Shown here piece by piece: positions 9,855-18,029 of a stretch of DNA of 64,000 nt. Made by a program: the position numbers and the translations under genes. Below the pieces are notes generated by a model, which was not told the origin of the DNA, made no database searches, and saw only the letters and a list, made by a program, of their open reading frames with translations. Every line of letters begins with the position of its first letter. The first letter of the stretch is position 1. Source of the DNA: CATOSD01 sp965226695 (GTDB lineage: Bacteria > Chloroflexota > Dehalococcoidia > Lucifugimonadales > CATOSD01); the NCBI GenBank assembly GCA_965226695.1, contig OZ245405.1, forward strand, positions 3,472,001-3,536,000, read 5' to 3'.

Positions 9855-11036
9855 ATGACCGATTGGGAGCGCCGCAACGGCGACCCGGACGGTTTGAGAC
9901 TCATCGCGAGGACTTTCGTCTGGGCACGCTGGTTCATGGTCGCCTTCGGGCTCGTGCTGTGGGTGTACCGACCTGTGGATTGGCTGGAGACCTATGCGGT
10001 GTATGTGCCGGGGCTCTTGCTGCTGGTAGGGCTCAACGGATACACGCACTACCGGCTGGCGACGAAGAAGACCGTGACACGGGGTTGGATTCTCGCGAAT
10101 GCGACGCTGGATGTATTCATACTCTCGGGCGCCGTGGCAGCAGGCGGAGGATTCAGTCACTACTTCCTGTACTTGCTGTACTACCCTCAGCTTGCCGGGT
10201 ACGCGGTGGTTCTCACGTCCTTTCGGCTCACGATGGCCTGCGCGACCTTTGTGGCCGTCATTTATCTGGCCATCAGCCTGACCGTTGGGGACGGCATCGA
10301 CACTGCTGCGACGGAGGAGAAGACCCTGCTCGCCCGGATTTGCGTCATGTATGCGGTGGCCGCAATTGTGAATATCATCGCCACGTTCGAGCGAGCGAGG
10401 TGGAGGCAGGCTGTGGAGCGTGAGCGCGACCTGCAGCGTGAGCGGGTCGAGTTCTCCCAGTTGATTCACGACACCACAGCACAGTCGGCGTACATGATCG
10501 GGCTCGGCATCGACACCGCGAAGGCCCAGGCCGGAGACACCAACCCGGAGCTGGCCGCCACCCTGGATGCGACCTCCCGGCTGTCCCGCTCCGCCATCTG
10601 GGAGTTGAGACACCCCATCCACATGGGCGGCATCTACGAGGGCCGCGCGTTGAGCTCCACTCTCAGATCCCACGCCTCCAGTTTCACCAACGTCACCTCT
10701 GTGCCCTGCGAGCTGACGCAGACCGGAGTCGAGCGGCCCCTCTCGACCGAGACCAGGGGCCTGCTCTTCTCGATCGCGCACAACGCGCTCACCAACGCCT
10801 ACCGCCATGCGGAAGCGAGCAGTGTGGCGATCCACCTGGCATGCGGGAAGGAGGAGGTGCGGCTATCGGTGTTGGATGACGGAGTAGGGCTTCCCGCCGA
10901 CTACGGGCAGCGCGGTCGCGGCTTCGAGAACATGGACGGGAACGCTCAGCGACTGGGAGGCCGTCTTGTCGTCGAACCGAGGGGCGCCATGCGCGGCGCG
11001 ACCGTGACGTGCGTGATTCCGTGGGGGCGGGGCTGA
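9855..11036 (+). CDS. Membrane histidine kinase, DesK/NarX type (copy 1)
   Basis: 393 residues. Six predicted membrane segments occupy about residues 20-175. A coiled linker (ERERDLQRERVEFSQ) leads to a HisKA_3 dimerisation domain with phospho-acceptor His205 (LIHDTTAQ). A HATPase_c domain follows with N box HNALTNAYRHA and G1 box DDGVGLP. It would sense a membrane or small-molecule signal and phosphorylate a NarL-type regulator. It is closely similar to the kinases at 11888-13252 and 42444-43778 but lacks their 40-60-residue N-terminal cytoplasmic leader. Its ATG lies three bases after the end of an IS256 relic, so the element probably cut away the original 5' end and promoter. The cognate regulator immediately downstream survives only as a fragment. 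Confidence 0.88.
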   Translation: MTDWERRNGDPDGLRLIARTFVWARWFMVAFGLVLWVYRPVDWLETYAVYVPGLLLLVGLNGYTHYRLATKKTVTRGWILANATLDVFILSGAVAAGGGFSHYFLYLLYYPQLAGYAVVLTSFRLTMACATFVAVIYLAISLTVGDGIDTAATEEKTLLARICVMYAVAAIVNIIATFERARWRQAVERERDLQRERVEFSQLIHDTTAQSAYMIGLGIDTAKAQAGDTNPELAATLDATSRLSRSAIWELRHPIHMGGIYEGRALSSTLRSHASSFTNVTSVPCELTQTGVERPLSTETRGLLFSIAHNALTNAYRHAEASSVAIHLACGKEEVRLSVLDDGVGLPADYGQRGRGFENMDGNAQRLGGRLVVEPRGAMRGATVTCVIPWGRG

Positions 11037-11045
11037 TAAGAAGTG

Positions 11046-11195
11046 TCGCCGGACGTGGTGGTGATGGACCTTGCAGTGCCGAAGAAGGACTGGGTGGAGG
11101 CCTGCCGCGAGATTGTGGAGGTGCCCATTACCTTTTCATCGAAGGCGTTCTACGACCGCAAACGGGCCGAGGGAAGGCTCACAGCGCCGCCGTGA
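11046..11195 (+). pseudogene. Response-regulator receiver fragment
   Basis: About 50 codons read SPDVVVMDLAVPKKD and VEACREIVEVP. These match the phospho-acceptor Asp region of a receiver domain (compare PDVIVMDVMMPERGG in the regulator at 11227-11886). There is no start and no output domain. It is the remnant of the partner of kinase copy 1. Confidence 0.7.
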
Positions 11196-11226
11196 TCTGC
11201 CTCGCCCCCCGCCACTCCCAACCAGG

Positions 11227-11886
11227 CTACGTGTCGAGGAGGCCATTCCGTACGGCCCAGACAACAATCTCCTGCTTCGTGCGGGCTCCCACTCTGTCCT
11301 GAATCCGGTAGACCACGTTGCGGATGGTCAGGGGGCTGTTGCCCTTGATCTCGGCGATCTGCGCGTATGACTTGCCACTCGCGAACAGCGCGAGGATGTC
11401 CCGCTCCCGCGGGTTCAGTGCGCCCGGACCGCACCGGTCGCCAGGTCCGGACCCCTCCCGTATGGCCGAGAAGACGCGCTTGACGGTTTCATCCGGGATC
11501 CGCAACCGGCCTTCAACCACCTCACGCAAGGCGGTCAAGAGGTCCGCTTTCGGGGAGAACTTGTGCAGGTACCCGGTGGCTCCGGCGGCGACGGCCTGGA
11601 TCACCGCGCCCTCTTCGGACGACGCCGTGAGCATCAGGACGCGCGTGTCAGGCAACAGCTCCATGATGTCCCGACAGGCTTCAACGCCGCCCCTCTCAGG
11701 CATCATCACATCCATAACGATCACGTCGGGCCTCGTATCCTCTGCCACCTTGACCGCTTCCACCCCATCTCCAGCCTGCCCCACGACCTCGAAGTCAGCC
11801 GATTGTTCCAACAGCGCCTGGAGGGCGTCCCTCACAATGGGATGGTCGTCCACGAGCATCACCTTGATCTGCTTGGTCCAGGACAT
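11227..11886 (-). CDS. NarL/LuxR-family response regulator
   Basis: 219 residues. The receiver domain (about 1-125) has the acidic pocket DD (13-14), phospho-acceptor Asp59 (IVMDVMMP), the Thr of VLMLTAS and the Lys of LHKFS. The LuxR-type helix-turn-helix (about 150-212) reads NPRERDILALFASGKSYAQI. The recognition helix is slightly unusual: SPLTIRNVVYRIQDRVG, where families usually have TVKNHV. The gene starts one base after the stop of the kinase at 11888-13252, so the two are co-transcribed and form the only intact kinase-regulator pair of this type in the window. Targets are unknown. Confidence 0.92.
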   Translation of the reverse strand: MSWTKQIKVMLVDDHPIVRDALQALLEQSADFEVVGQAGDGVEAVKVAEDTRPDVIVMDVMMPERGGVEACRDIMELLPDTRVLMLTASSEEGAVIQAVAAGATGYLHKFSPKADLLTALREVVEGRLRIPDETVKRVFSAIREGSGPGDRCGPGALNPRERDILALFASGKSYAQIAEIKGNSPLTIRNVVYRIQDRVGARTKQEIVVWAVRNGLLDT

Positions 11887-11887
11887 C

Positions 11888-13252
11888 TCAGTCCCCTTCC
11901 CGACGCTCGGGCAAGGGAATGATGCAAGTCACGGACGTGCCCCTCTGGTGCTCGCCCGTTTCAACGACGAGCATGCTGCCCATTCGCTCCGCATCCGCCC
12001 TCATGCCACTGAAGCCGCGGCCGCGTTCGGCGTAGTCATCAGGTAGTCCGACCCCATCGTCTGAGATCGATAGCCGAATGCGTTCAGGCCCATAGTCGAG
12101 CTCGACCTGAACCCTGGTCGCGCGCGCGTGCCGGAAGGCGTTCGCAAGCGCGTTGTGGGTGATCGAGAACAGGCCGGTCCGGGTTACTACGGTGAGCGGT
12201 GGCTCATCTCCCGATTGCACCATCTCGGCGGGGACCGACGTGATCGTGGTGAAGGTCGCCAGCTGCGACCTGAGCACGCGGCTCAGTGGCCGGCCCTCGA
12301 AGATGGGGCCCAGATCGATCGGACGCCTGATCTCCCACATTGTTGACTTGGCCAGTGCCGATGTCGCCGCCAGCGTGGCCGCCAGTTCCCTGTTCGAGTC
12401 GTCAGCCTGCTCCATGGCCGTGTCCAGGCCCAATCCGATCATGTAGGCGGCCTGCGCGGCCGTATCGTGAATGGTCTGGGAGAGCTCGACGCGCTCGCGG
12501 TGCAGCGTCCGTTCCCGCTCCACCGCGTCCCGCCTCCGGATGCGCTCGAACTGCATGATCATCGTGACCGCTACGACGCTGGCGTACATCACAACGATTC
12601 GCCAGAACAGCTCCTTCTCGTCGCGGGCATCGAGGTCTATGCCGGAGCCCACAAACAAGCACACGGCGACATAGATGACGGCGACTACCGTACCGCCAAT
12701 GAGCGCGAGCATCGAGGATCCGAGCAACGCTACCGTCGCGATTGCCGGGTAGTAGGCCAAAAAGAGGAAGGAGGCGAATCCGCCATGGACGATCACGCCG
12801 CCCGTGATCGCCGCGATGTCCAGGGCGTTCATGCCCAGGATGTGTTTCAGCCCGATGGGTCGATTCCTGATCACCATGTAGTGCAGGAAGCCATTGAACG
12901 TCCCGAGGATGAGCAGCATCGCAACGTATTCCGTGGCGGACTGCGGGGTTCGATATACGAGCTCGACCACTGCGGCGGCCCAAACGAACCAGCGCACCCA
13001 GACCGAGATCGCTGCGGCGTAGCGCACCTGTTCGATGTCGAACCAGCTGACCCGGGCAATCTGCCCACGCCAGGCATCGCGCTCTGCGGCCAGCACTTCG
13101 AGCGCCCGGAGTCCAGCTCTCGAGGCGCTGGCGGCGAAGCGATGTCGCAAGACACCCCACAGGACGGTGTGAACAGTGGTGGATGGGAGTATCTCTCGCA
13201 GGAGGTCCGCCAATACTGGTGCTTTGACTACACACGTGGAGCCGTGCGCCAA
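11888..13252 (-). CDS. Membrane histidine kinase, DesK/NarX type (copy 2)
   Basis: 454 residues. A leader of about 85 residues precedes six membrane segments, then come the linker ERERTLHRERVELSQ, HisKA_3 with His262 (TIHDTAAQ) and a HATPase domain (HNALANAFRHA; DDGVGLPDDY). It pairs with the downstream NarL-type regulator. The assigned start at 13252 is a TTG within a leader that has no ATG, so the exact start is uncertain. A GTG further in is possible. The upstream region is occupied by a MITE-like element starting 29 bases away, which could influence its promoter. The phospho-acceptor and nucleotide-binding motifs are intact. Confidence 0.9.
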   Translation of the reverse strand: MAHGSTCVVKAPVLADLLREILPSTTVHTVLWGVLRHRFAASASRAGLRALEVLAAERDAWRGQIARVSWFDIEQVRYAAAISVWVRWFVWAAAVVELVYRTPQSATEYVAMLLILGTFNGFLHYMVIRNRPIGLKHILGMNALDIAAITGGVIVHGGFASFLFLAYYPAIATVALLGSSMLALIGGTVVAVIYVAVCLFVGSGIDLDARDEKELFWRIVVMYASVVAVTMIMQFERIRRRDAVERERTLHRERVELSQTIHDTAAQAAYMIGLGLDTAMEQADDSNRELAATLAATSALAKSTMWEIRRPIDLGPIFEGRPLSRVLRSQLATFTTITSVPAEMVQSGDEPPLTVVTRTGLFSITHNALANAFRHARATRVQVELDYGPERIRLSISDDGVGLPDDYAERGRGFSGMRADAERMGSMLVVETGEHQRGTSVTCIIPLPERREGD

Positions 13253-13280
13253 GGAACGACTGATAATTGTAGCTCCCTAA

Positions 13281-13430
13281 CAGGGTGATGAAAAAGTCCG
13301 CCGCGGCGGTTTTGGGCTGAAATCGCGCTGGCCGCGACATCACAAAACCCAATGCTTCTGTGCTCTACGCCAGCCCACCGAATGGCCAGTGAGACCCTGC
13401 GGCTCAGGATCAGGGGTTTTCAGCAGCCTG
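13281..13430. mobile_element. MITE-like 150-bp element
   Basis: The left end reads cagggtgatgaaaaagtccg. The right end, read inward on the other strand, is caggctgctgaaaacccctg, so the two ends share an imperfect terminal inverted repeat. The interior has no coding potential. Ends of this kind resemble those of IS1182/IS5-type elements. I do not see a clean target duplication, so it may be a relic. Confidence 0.4.
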
Positions 13431-13782
13431 CTGATATGGAGTGCCTCTTCGTCAAGCGCACCCACCGGTGACCGTCGATCCTGCCCTGACGGGTGGTGGG
13501 CGTGGCAAGATGGCGGCTCCGGGGCGGAGGTCGATCGATGAGGGGTCGTGGTCCGACGATCCGTCACTCTGATATGCGCGGGTTGCCTCAGGCCTATCCG
13601 CATGACCGTGCTTCGTCGGGAGGGTGCGCCGTCTAGGGTCGCGGGTTGACGACGCAGAGCGTCGTTGCCGCATAGCAGGCTCGCGCGTCCTCCGAATCGT
13701 GACCTCGCTCATCGATCCTCCCCCGCCCCGGACGCGACCGCTCCCGCCTCCAGGGCCGGTTTCGCCTTCTCGGTCCTCCTCC
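13431..13782. other. Non-coding gap
   Basis: No reading frame here resembles a protein and no RNA motif is visible. Probably the downstream non-coding end of the IS110 element plus old flank. Confidence 0.5.
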
Positions 13783-14827
13783 TCAGGCGGCTACGCGGGG
13801 TTCGGCGTGGATGCGCAACACCGCCCACATGCAGCCCACGAGTTCGCGCGCCACGGCGACGGTCGCCACCGGCGAGGGTTTCCCCTGCTCGGTCAGCAGT
13901 CGGAAGCGGCGGTGCAGGCGCCGCTGCGCTCCCTCCGCCATCGATACCGCCCAGCCCGGCTGCCCCTCCCGTCGCCGGCGCAGCCCGACGCCCACACGCG
14001 GCGGGTGCCGGTAGTGCCAGGAACTCTCCACCAGCACCCGGCGGACGTGGCTGTTGCCGGCCTTCGTGATCTCGCCCCGACGCTGGCGGGTGCCACTGCT
14101 GTGCTCACTGGGCGTGAGCCCGAGGTACGACATCAGCTGCCGGGAGCTTCCGAACCGCGTCACGTCCCCGAGCTCGGCCAGGAACGTCATCGCCGTGACC
14201 GTATCCACCCCGCGGAAGCAGCGCAGCAGCCCCACCGCCTCGCGGTAGTCGTCTCCCTCCGCGCAGGCCACAAGCTCCTGCTCCAGCGTCCGCGCCCGCT
14301 CCTCCGCCGCTTCGAGTGCCCGCAGGTAGCCGTCGAAGGTCGCCTGCGCCGCCGGGTGGTCGAAGGAGATCGTGCGCAGCCACGCGCGATGCTCCAGGGT
14401 CCAGTTCCTCTTCCCGTAGCTGAGGCCCCGGCGCAGCAGCAGCTTCGAGAGCCGGTGCTGCGCCCGCTTGCGGTCGGTCACCGCGTCCTCGCGCGCCCGG
14501 GAGAGATCACGCACCGCCTCCTGGTCGAGCGTCGGAGCATGGACCTCGGTGAGAAGCCCCGCCCGCAGCAACTCCGCCAGGTTCCGCGCGTCGCGGCGAT
14601 CGGTCTTCACCCGGTCGCCGGGCTTGCGCGGAATCAGCGCCGGAGCGATGACCCGGCAGTCGACGCCCTTCGCCCGGAGCTGGCGCATCAGGGCGAAGCC
14701 GGTGGGACCCGCCTCGTAGCACGCGACGACCGGGCTCGGCGCCCCGCGCAGGAGCCGCCTGCTGAGGCTGGCCACCGCCCTCGGCTCGTTCGCGAGCCCC
14801 CACTCCTCGCGCTGCGCTCCGCCGGGC
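13783..14827 (-). pseudogene. IS110-family transposase, C-terminal part (interrupted by IS21)
   Basis: Reads GAQREEWGLANEPRAVASL, then the DEDD-domain continuation KTDRRDARNLAELLRAG and the Tnp_20 region (FRGVDTVTAMTFLAELGD, FGSSRQLMSYLGLTPSEHSS). The matching N-terminus (MQNQTTYVGMDVHART) lies at 17046-17094, on the far side of the IS21 genes. The element was therefore split by an IS21 insertion, and about 15 residues at the junction are missing. Inactive. Confidence 0.85.
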
Positions 14828-15505
14828 CCGGTCGAGCAGCGCCGTGGTCAGCTTCTCGTCGCCGAAGACCCGCACCCATTCGCTGAACGCGAGGTTGGTC
14901 GTGACGATCGTCGAGCGGCGCTCGTAGCGGTCGGCGAGGAGGTTGAAGAGGAGCTCGCCGCCGGTGCGCTCGAAGGGCACGAAGCCGAGTTCGTCGACGA
15001 TCAGCAGCGCGACCCGCAGGTAGCGCTGGTGCAGCCGCGAGAGCGTGAGCTCGTCGCGCGCCTCGACCAGATCGCGCACGAGGTCGGCCGCGCGCACGAA
15101 GGCGACGCGGTGGCGGCGGCGAGCGGCCTCGACGCCGAGCGCGATCGCGAGGTGCGTCTTGCCGGTGCCGATCGGCCCGGCGATGACGACGTCCTCGGCG
15201 CGCTCGATGTACTCACAGGTCGCGAGCTGGGCGAGCTGCGGCCGCGCGACGCCCTGCAAGGCATCCCAGTCGAGCTGCTCGAAGGTCTTGAGGTCCGGGA
15301 ATCGCGCCTGGCGCAGCAGACGCGCTACGGCGCTGTCGCGGCGGGAGAGCACCTCGGACTCGAGCAGCTGCAGCAGGAACTCCTCGTAGTTCCAGCCGTC
15401 GTGCGTCGCCTGGCGCACGAGCTCGGGGTAGTCGCGGCGCACCGAGGGCATCTTCAGCTCCCGGCAGTGCGCCTCGATGACGGCCGCGCGCGCCGCCTCG
15501 CTCAC
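14828..15505 (-). pseudogene. istB: IS21 IstB helper ATPase, C-terminally truncated
   Basis: AAA+ ATPase of IS21 elements: Walker A GPIGTGKTHLA, Walker B LLIVDELGFVPF, sensor region STIVTTNLAFSEW and VFGDEKLTTALLDR. Reading then passes into foreign sequence belonging to the interrupted IS110, so the last 20-30 residues of a normal IstB are gone. The start overlaps the IstA stop by four bases (translational coupling), as is typical. Confidence 0.85.
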
Positions 15506-16962
15506 GGCGCCGCCGCCACGAGCAGCCGGTCGTAGACGGAGGCCGGAGCGCTCTCGACCTCGTAGCCCCGCAGCGCCTCGGGCACCGTCACCGCCGCCTG
15601 GACCTGCGCCGCGGCGAGCAGGCGCTGCACGGCGAGCTCGTCGAAGGACCCGCCGGCGAGCGCCTGCTCCAACACCTCGCGCACCCGCTGCTCGCCGTGC
15701 TCGTCCACGCTGCGCAGCAGCCGCGCAAGGGTGCGCGCCCCCTCCTGGGCGCCCTGCTCGCGCTCCAGCCGCGTCCAGAGCCGCCCGAAGGGCTCGCCCA
15801 GCGCCGCGACCAACTCCGGCGCAACCTGCCGCACCGCCTGCGGCTTGCGCGCCAGCTCGCCGAGGTAGTGCCGGTAGTCCACCCGGCGGCCGCCGAAGGG
15901 CTGCCGGGGGTGTACGACCTCCTCGCCGCGGCAGCGCAGCGTCAGCTCGTCGGTGCCGATCAGCGCCGTCGCCCGCAGGCCCGCCCAGCGGCTCGGCACC
16001 GAGTACCAGGCCCCCTCGACGCGCACGAGCGCACTGCGGCTCACCGAGACCGCGCGTACCCGCCGCGCCTCGAACGCGACGCTGGGCCCGGGGCGCAGCA
16101 GCGGCCGTTCTTCGGCGAAGCGCTCATGCACCCGCGGCGCGGCGAGCCGGTCCACCTCTCCCTGCAGCCACGCCGAGAGCGCGGCCAGCGAGCTGCCGCG
16201 CGGGATCGGCGTGAGGTGCTGCAGCCGGACCGCGTTCCCGCGCCCTTCCACGCCACCCTTGTCGTGGCCCTCGCCGGGCCGGGCGAAGCACGGCTCGAAC
16301 AGGTGGTGGCTGGCGAGCGCCTCAAAGCGCTCGGTGAGCTGGCGCCGGGGGAACTGCACGCGCCGCACCGCCGCTGCGAGGTTGTCGTAGACGATGCGCG
16401 TGGGCACCCCGCCGAAGTGGGCGAACGCCCGCACGTGGCCGTCGAGGAAGGCGATCTGGTCCTGGCGGTCGTAGAGCCGGACGAAGTCGCGGCCTGAGTA
16501 CATCAGCCGCATCAGGAACTTCCAGGCCTTGCGGCGCTCGCCGCCCACTTCGACGGTGACCTCGAAGAAGTCGACCTGCGCCTCGTCGCCCGGGCGGTGC
16601 ACCAGCGGCACGTAGACCTCGGCGCGCCGGCGCCGCCACTCGCGCAGGTAATCCCGCACCAGCGTCTCCCCGACCCGGTAGCCCTCCTCGCGTAACTGGC
16701 GGTGCAGCCTCGTCGCCGTCAGCCGCTGCTTCGCCGTCGTCCGCCCCGACCACTCCTCGAGTAGCGCGTCGAGGCGCGGCTGCACCCGTTCGAGGACCGG
16801 CTTCCGCCGCGGTTCACGCTCGACCCGCACCGGCTCGGCCAGCGTCAGGTAGCGCCGCACGGTGTTGCGGCTGATCCCCATCTCCCGGGCGGCCTGCCGC
16901 CGGCTCAGGCCTTCGACCAGCACCTTGTGTCGCAACACGTGCACGTCTTCCACTCGGAGCAT
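15502..16962 (-). CDS. istA: IS21-family transposase IstA
   Basis: About 486 residues from ATG 16962 (MLRVEDVHVLRHK). An earlier start at 17010 is possible, but AAGGG precedes 16962. An N-terminal helix-turn-helix (SRRQAAREMGISRNTVRRYL) is followed by the rve DDE core: AQVDFFEVTV (first Asp), RIVYDNLAAAV (second Asp) and KGGVEGRGNAVR (Glu). The frame is intact. With IstB truncated next door, the element is probably immobile by itself. Confidence 0.92.
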   Translation of the reverse strand: MLRVEDVHVLRHKVLVEGLSRRQAAREMGISRNTVRRYLTLAEPVRVEREPRRKPVLERVQPRLDALLEEWSGRTTAKQRLTATRLHRQLREEGYRVGETLVRDYLREWRRRRAEVYVPLVHRPGDEAQVDFFEVTVEVGGERRKAWKFLMRLMYSGRDFVRLYDRQDQIAFLDGHVRAFAHFGGVPTRIVYDNLAAAVRRVQFPRRQLTERFEALASHHLFEPCFARPGEGHDKGGVEGRGNAVRLQHLTPIPRGSSLAALSAWLQGEVDRLAAPRVHERFAEERPLLRPGPSVAFEARRVRAVSVSRSALVRVEGAWYSVPSRWAGLRATALIGTDELTLRCRGEEVVHPRQPFGGRRVDYRHYLGELARKPQAVRQVAPELVAALGEPFGRLWTRLEREQGAQEGARTLARLLRSVDEHGEQRVREVLEQALAGGSFDELAVQRLLAAAQVQAAVTVPEALRGYEVESAPASVYDRLLVAAAP

Positions 16963-17045
16963 CCCTTCCCCCAGCCCTCCGCGGCCCCGCCGCCGGAGAT
17001 GCTGGGACACGCCCCGAAGTGGATCACTATCCGAGCGCTGACTTC

Positions 17046-17094
17046 ACGTGCGCGCGTGCACATCCATCCCCACGTACGTCGTCTGGTTCTGCAT
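17046..17094 (-). pseudogene. IS110-family transposase N-terminal fragment
   Basis: ATG 17094 follows gggaggggatgaggt and encodes MQNQTTYVGMDVHART, the canonical first strand of the DEDD domain. It then breaks at the IS21 end. It completes the C-terminal part at 13783-14827. The 17095-17211 stretch upstream is the element's non-coding left end. Confidence 0.75.
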
Positions 17095-17211
17095 ACCTCA
17101 TCCCCTCCCTGATCCGGCTCTGCCTCCACACGCAGAACCGCATCAGTGAACTGGAACGAGGCGCTCCATAGGGTCTAGCCTGGTGGACGAACAGGCCACC
17201 TGAACGTTTGT

Positions 17212-17355
17212 GGTCACGTCCCGCAAGGTGGTGTCAGAGTGCACCATCCTGATCCATTGTCAGCTGGCAGCCTGCAGCAGCACCTCCTCTGTTGAGGTGA
17301 CCTCGCGCCCAGGCGGGGGCAGGGTCACCATCGTCATGTAGCGCCTCGCGGCCGC
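17212..17355 (-). pseudogene. IS256-family transposase tail and terminal repeat
   Basis: The last codons read RRYMTMVTLPPPGREV and TEEVLLQAAS, with stop at 17260. They are followed by the terminal sequence also found after the copies at 9810, 38111 and 44252. Nothing else of the transposase is present. Confidence 0.75.
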
Positions 17356-17384
17356 GCTGCGTGCGCGCCTGCCCCGGCGTGGCG

Positions 17385-17595
17385 CGCCGTCTCGTTGCCG
17401 CTCCCGCGAGAGTCGAGCCAGGCGACGCGCCGCTCGTCCAGCACCCGCAGCGCCGTCGCACCCTGCGGCGAGAGGTCGACCGGCGCCTGCCCCTCCGCAC
17501 CGCCCTCCGAGGTCCCGCACGGCGCCGGCGACGAAGAAGACGTGCGACGCCTCGATCAGCGTCGAGGGGGCGTTCCAGCGGGCTATCCGGCCAGG
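17385..17595 (-). pseudogene. Pyridoxamine 5'-phosphate oxidase-family fragment
   Basis: Reads RWNAPSTLIEASHVFFVAGA and, after a one-base frame correction near 17500, PVDLSPQGATALRVLDERR, VAWLDSRGSGNETARHAG. These are flavin/PPOX-fold signatures (SPxG and GSGNET motifs). Both termini are missing: one side joins an IS256 tail, the other abuts the direct-repeat array at 17596. Confidence 0.6.
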
Positions 17596-17767
17596 ATATA
17601 ACGGCCGTATATCGCCGGAACTAACCGGCTGCACAGTAGAAACTAACCTCCTGCGCTAGTCGAATATAACCGGCTGCACAGTAGAAACTACTCTGTTGCT
17701 AAGTCGTAACTAACCTGCTGCATAGTCGGAACGTAAGCCGCCGCATAGTCGCAAGTAACCGTCTTCC
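17596..17767. repeat. Array of seven 22-23 bp direct repeats plus a partial unit
   Basis: Successive units start at 17596, 17619, 17641, 17664, 17686, 17708 and 17730, with a partial unit at 17753. The core resembles aactaacc-gctgca-agtcg. Two types alternate early on: one ends gcacagtaga (units at 17619 and 17664), the others end in agtcg or similar. The spacing is close to two helical turns, as in iteron or operator arrays. It lies about 260 bases upstream of the giant secreted-protein gene. Units are imperfect, contiguous and without spacers, so it is not a CRISPR. Confidence 0.75.
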
Positions 17768-18029
17768 AAAATGCTGATAAAAAATCACCGCGTTCCCGTC
17801 ACATGATGATCGAACACTGACATCGTTCAAGTACCCTTCTATCTTCGGTTCAGGCACGTGAAAGCGCCTGCGCCCAAACAGTGCGTTGTGCTGCGTCCTC
17901 CGGGAGGACTGCGCGGCCCCCACTCCTGAGGGGCCGAAGAATGGGGCGGTGTACATCGTGGAAACGTTGCCCGTGAGGCTTGTCCGTATCATCAACCGGC
18001 TACCGGCTCTCCGCTTACGAGTTCGTCGG

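Larger units (their letters stand above)
14828..17046 (-). mobile_element. IS21-family element inserted in an IS110 element
   Basis: Holds istA and truncated istB. The left boundary is where the IS110 reading MDVHART breaks into a stop, at about 17046. The right boundary is where IstB homology ends after LLDR and IS110 homology resumes, at about 14828. The right end of IS21 appears deleted. Confidence 0.7.

Noticed and set aside
13440..13712. Short open frames between the MITE-like element and the IS110 gene
   Set aside because: Low-complexity Arg/Ser-rich readings with no family similarity on either strand.
17596..17767. CRISPR array
   Set aside because: Units are contiguous and imperfect, with no unique spacers, and no cas genes are in the window.
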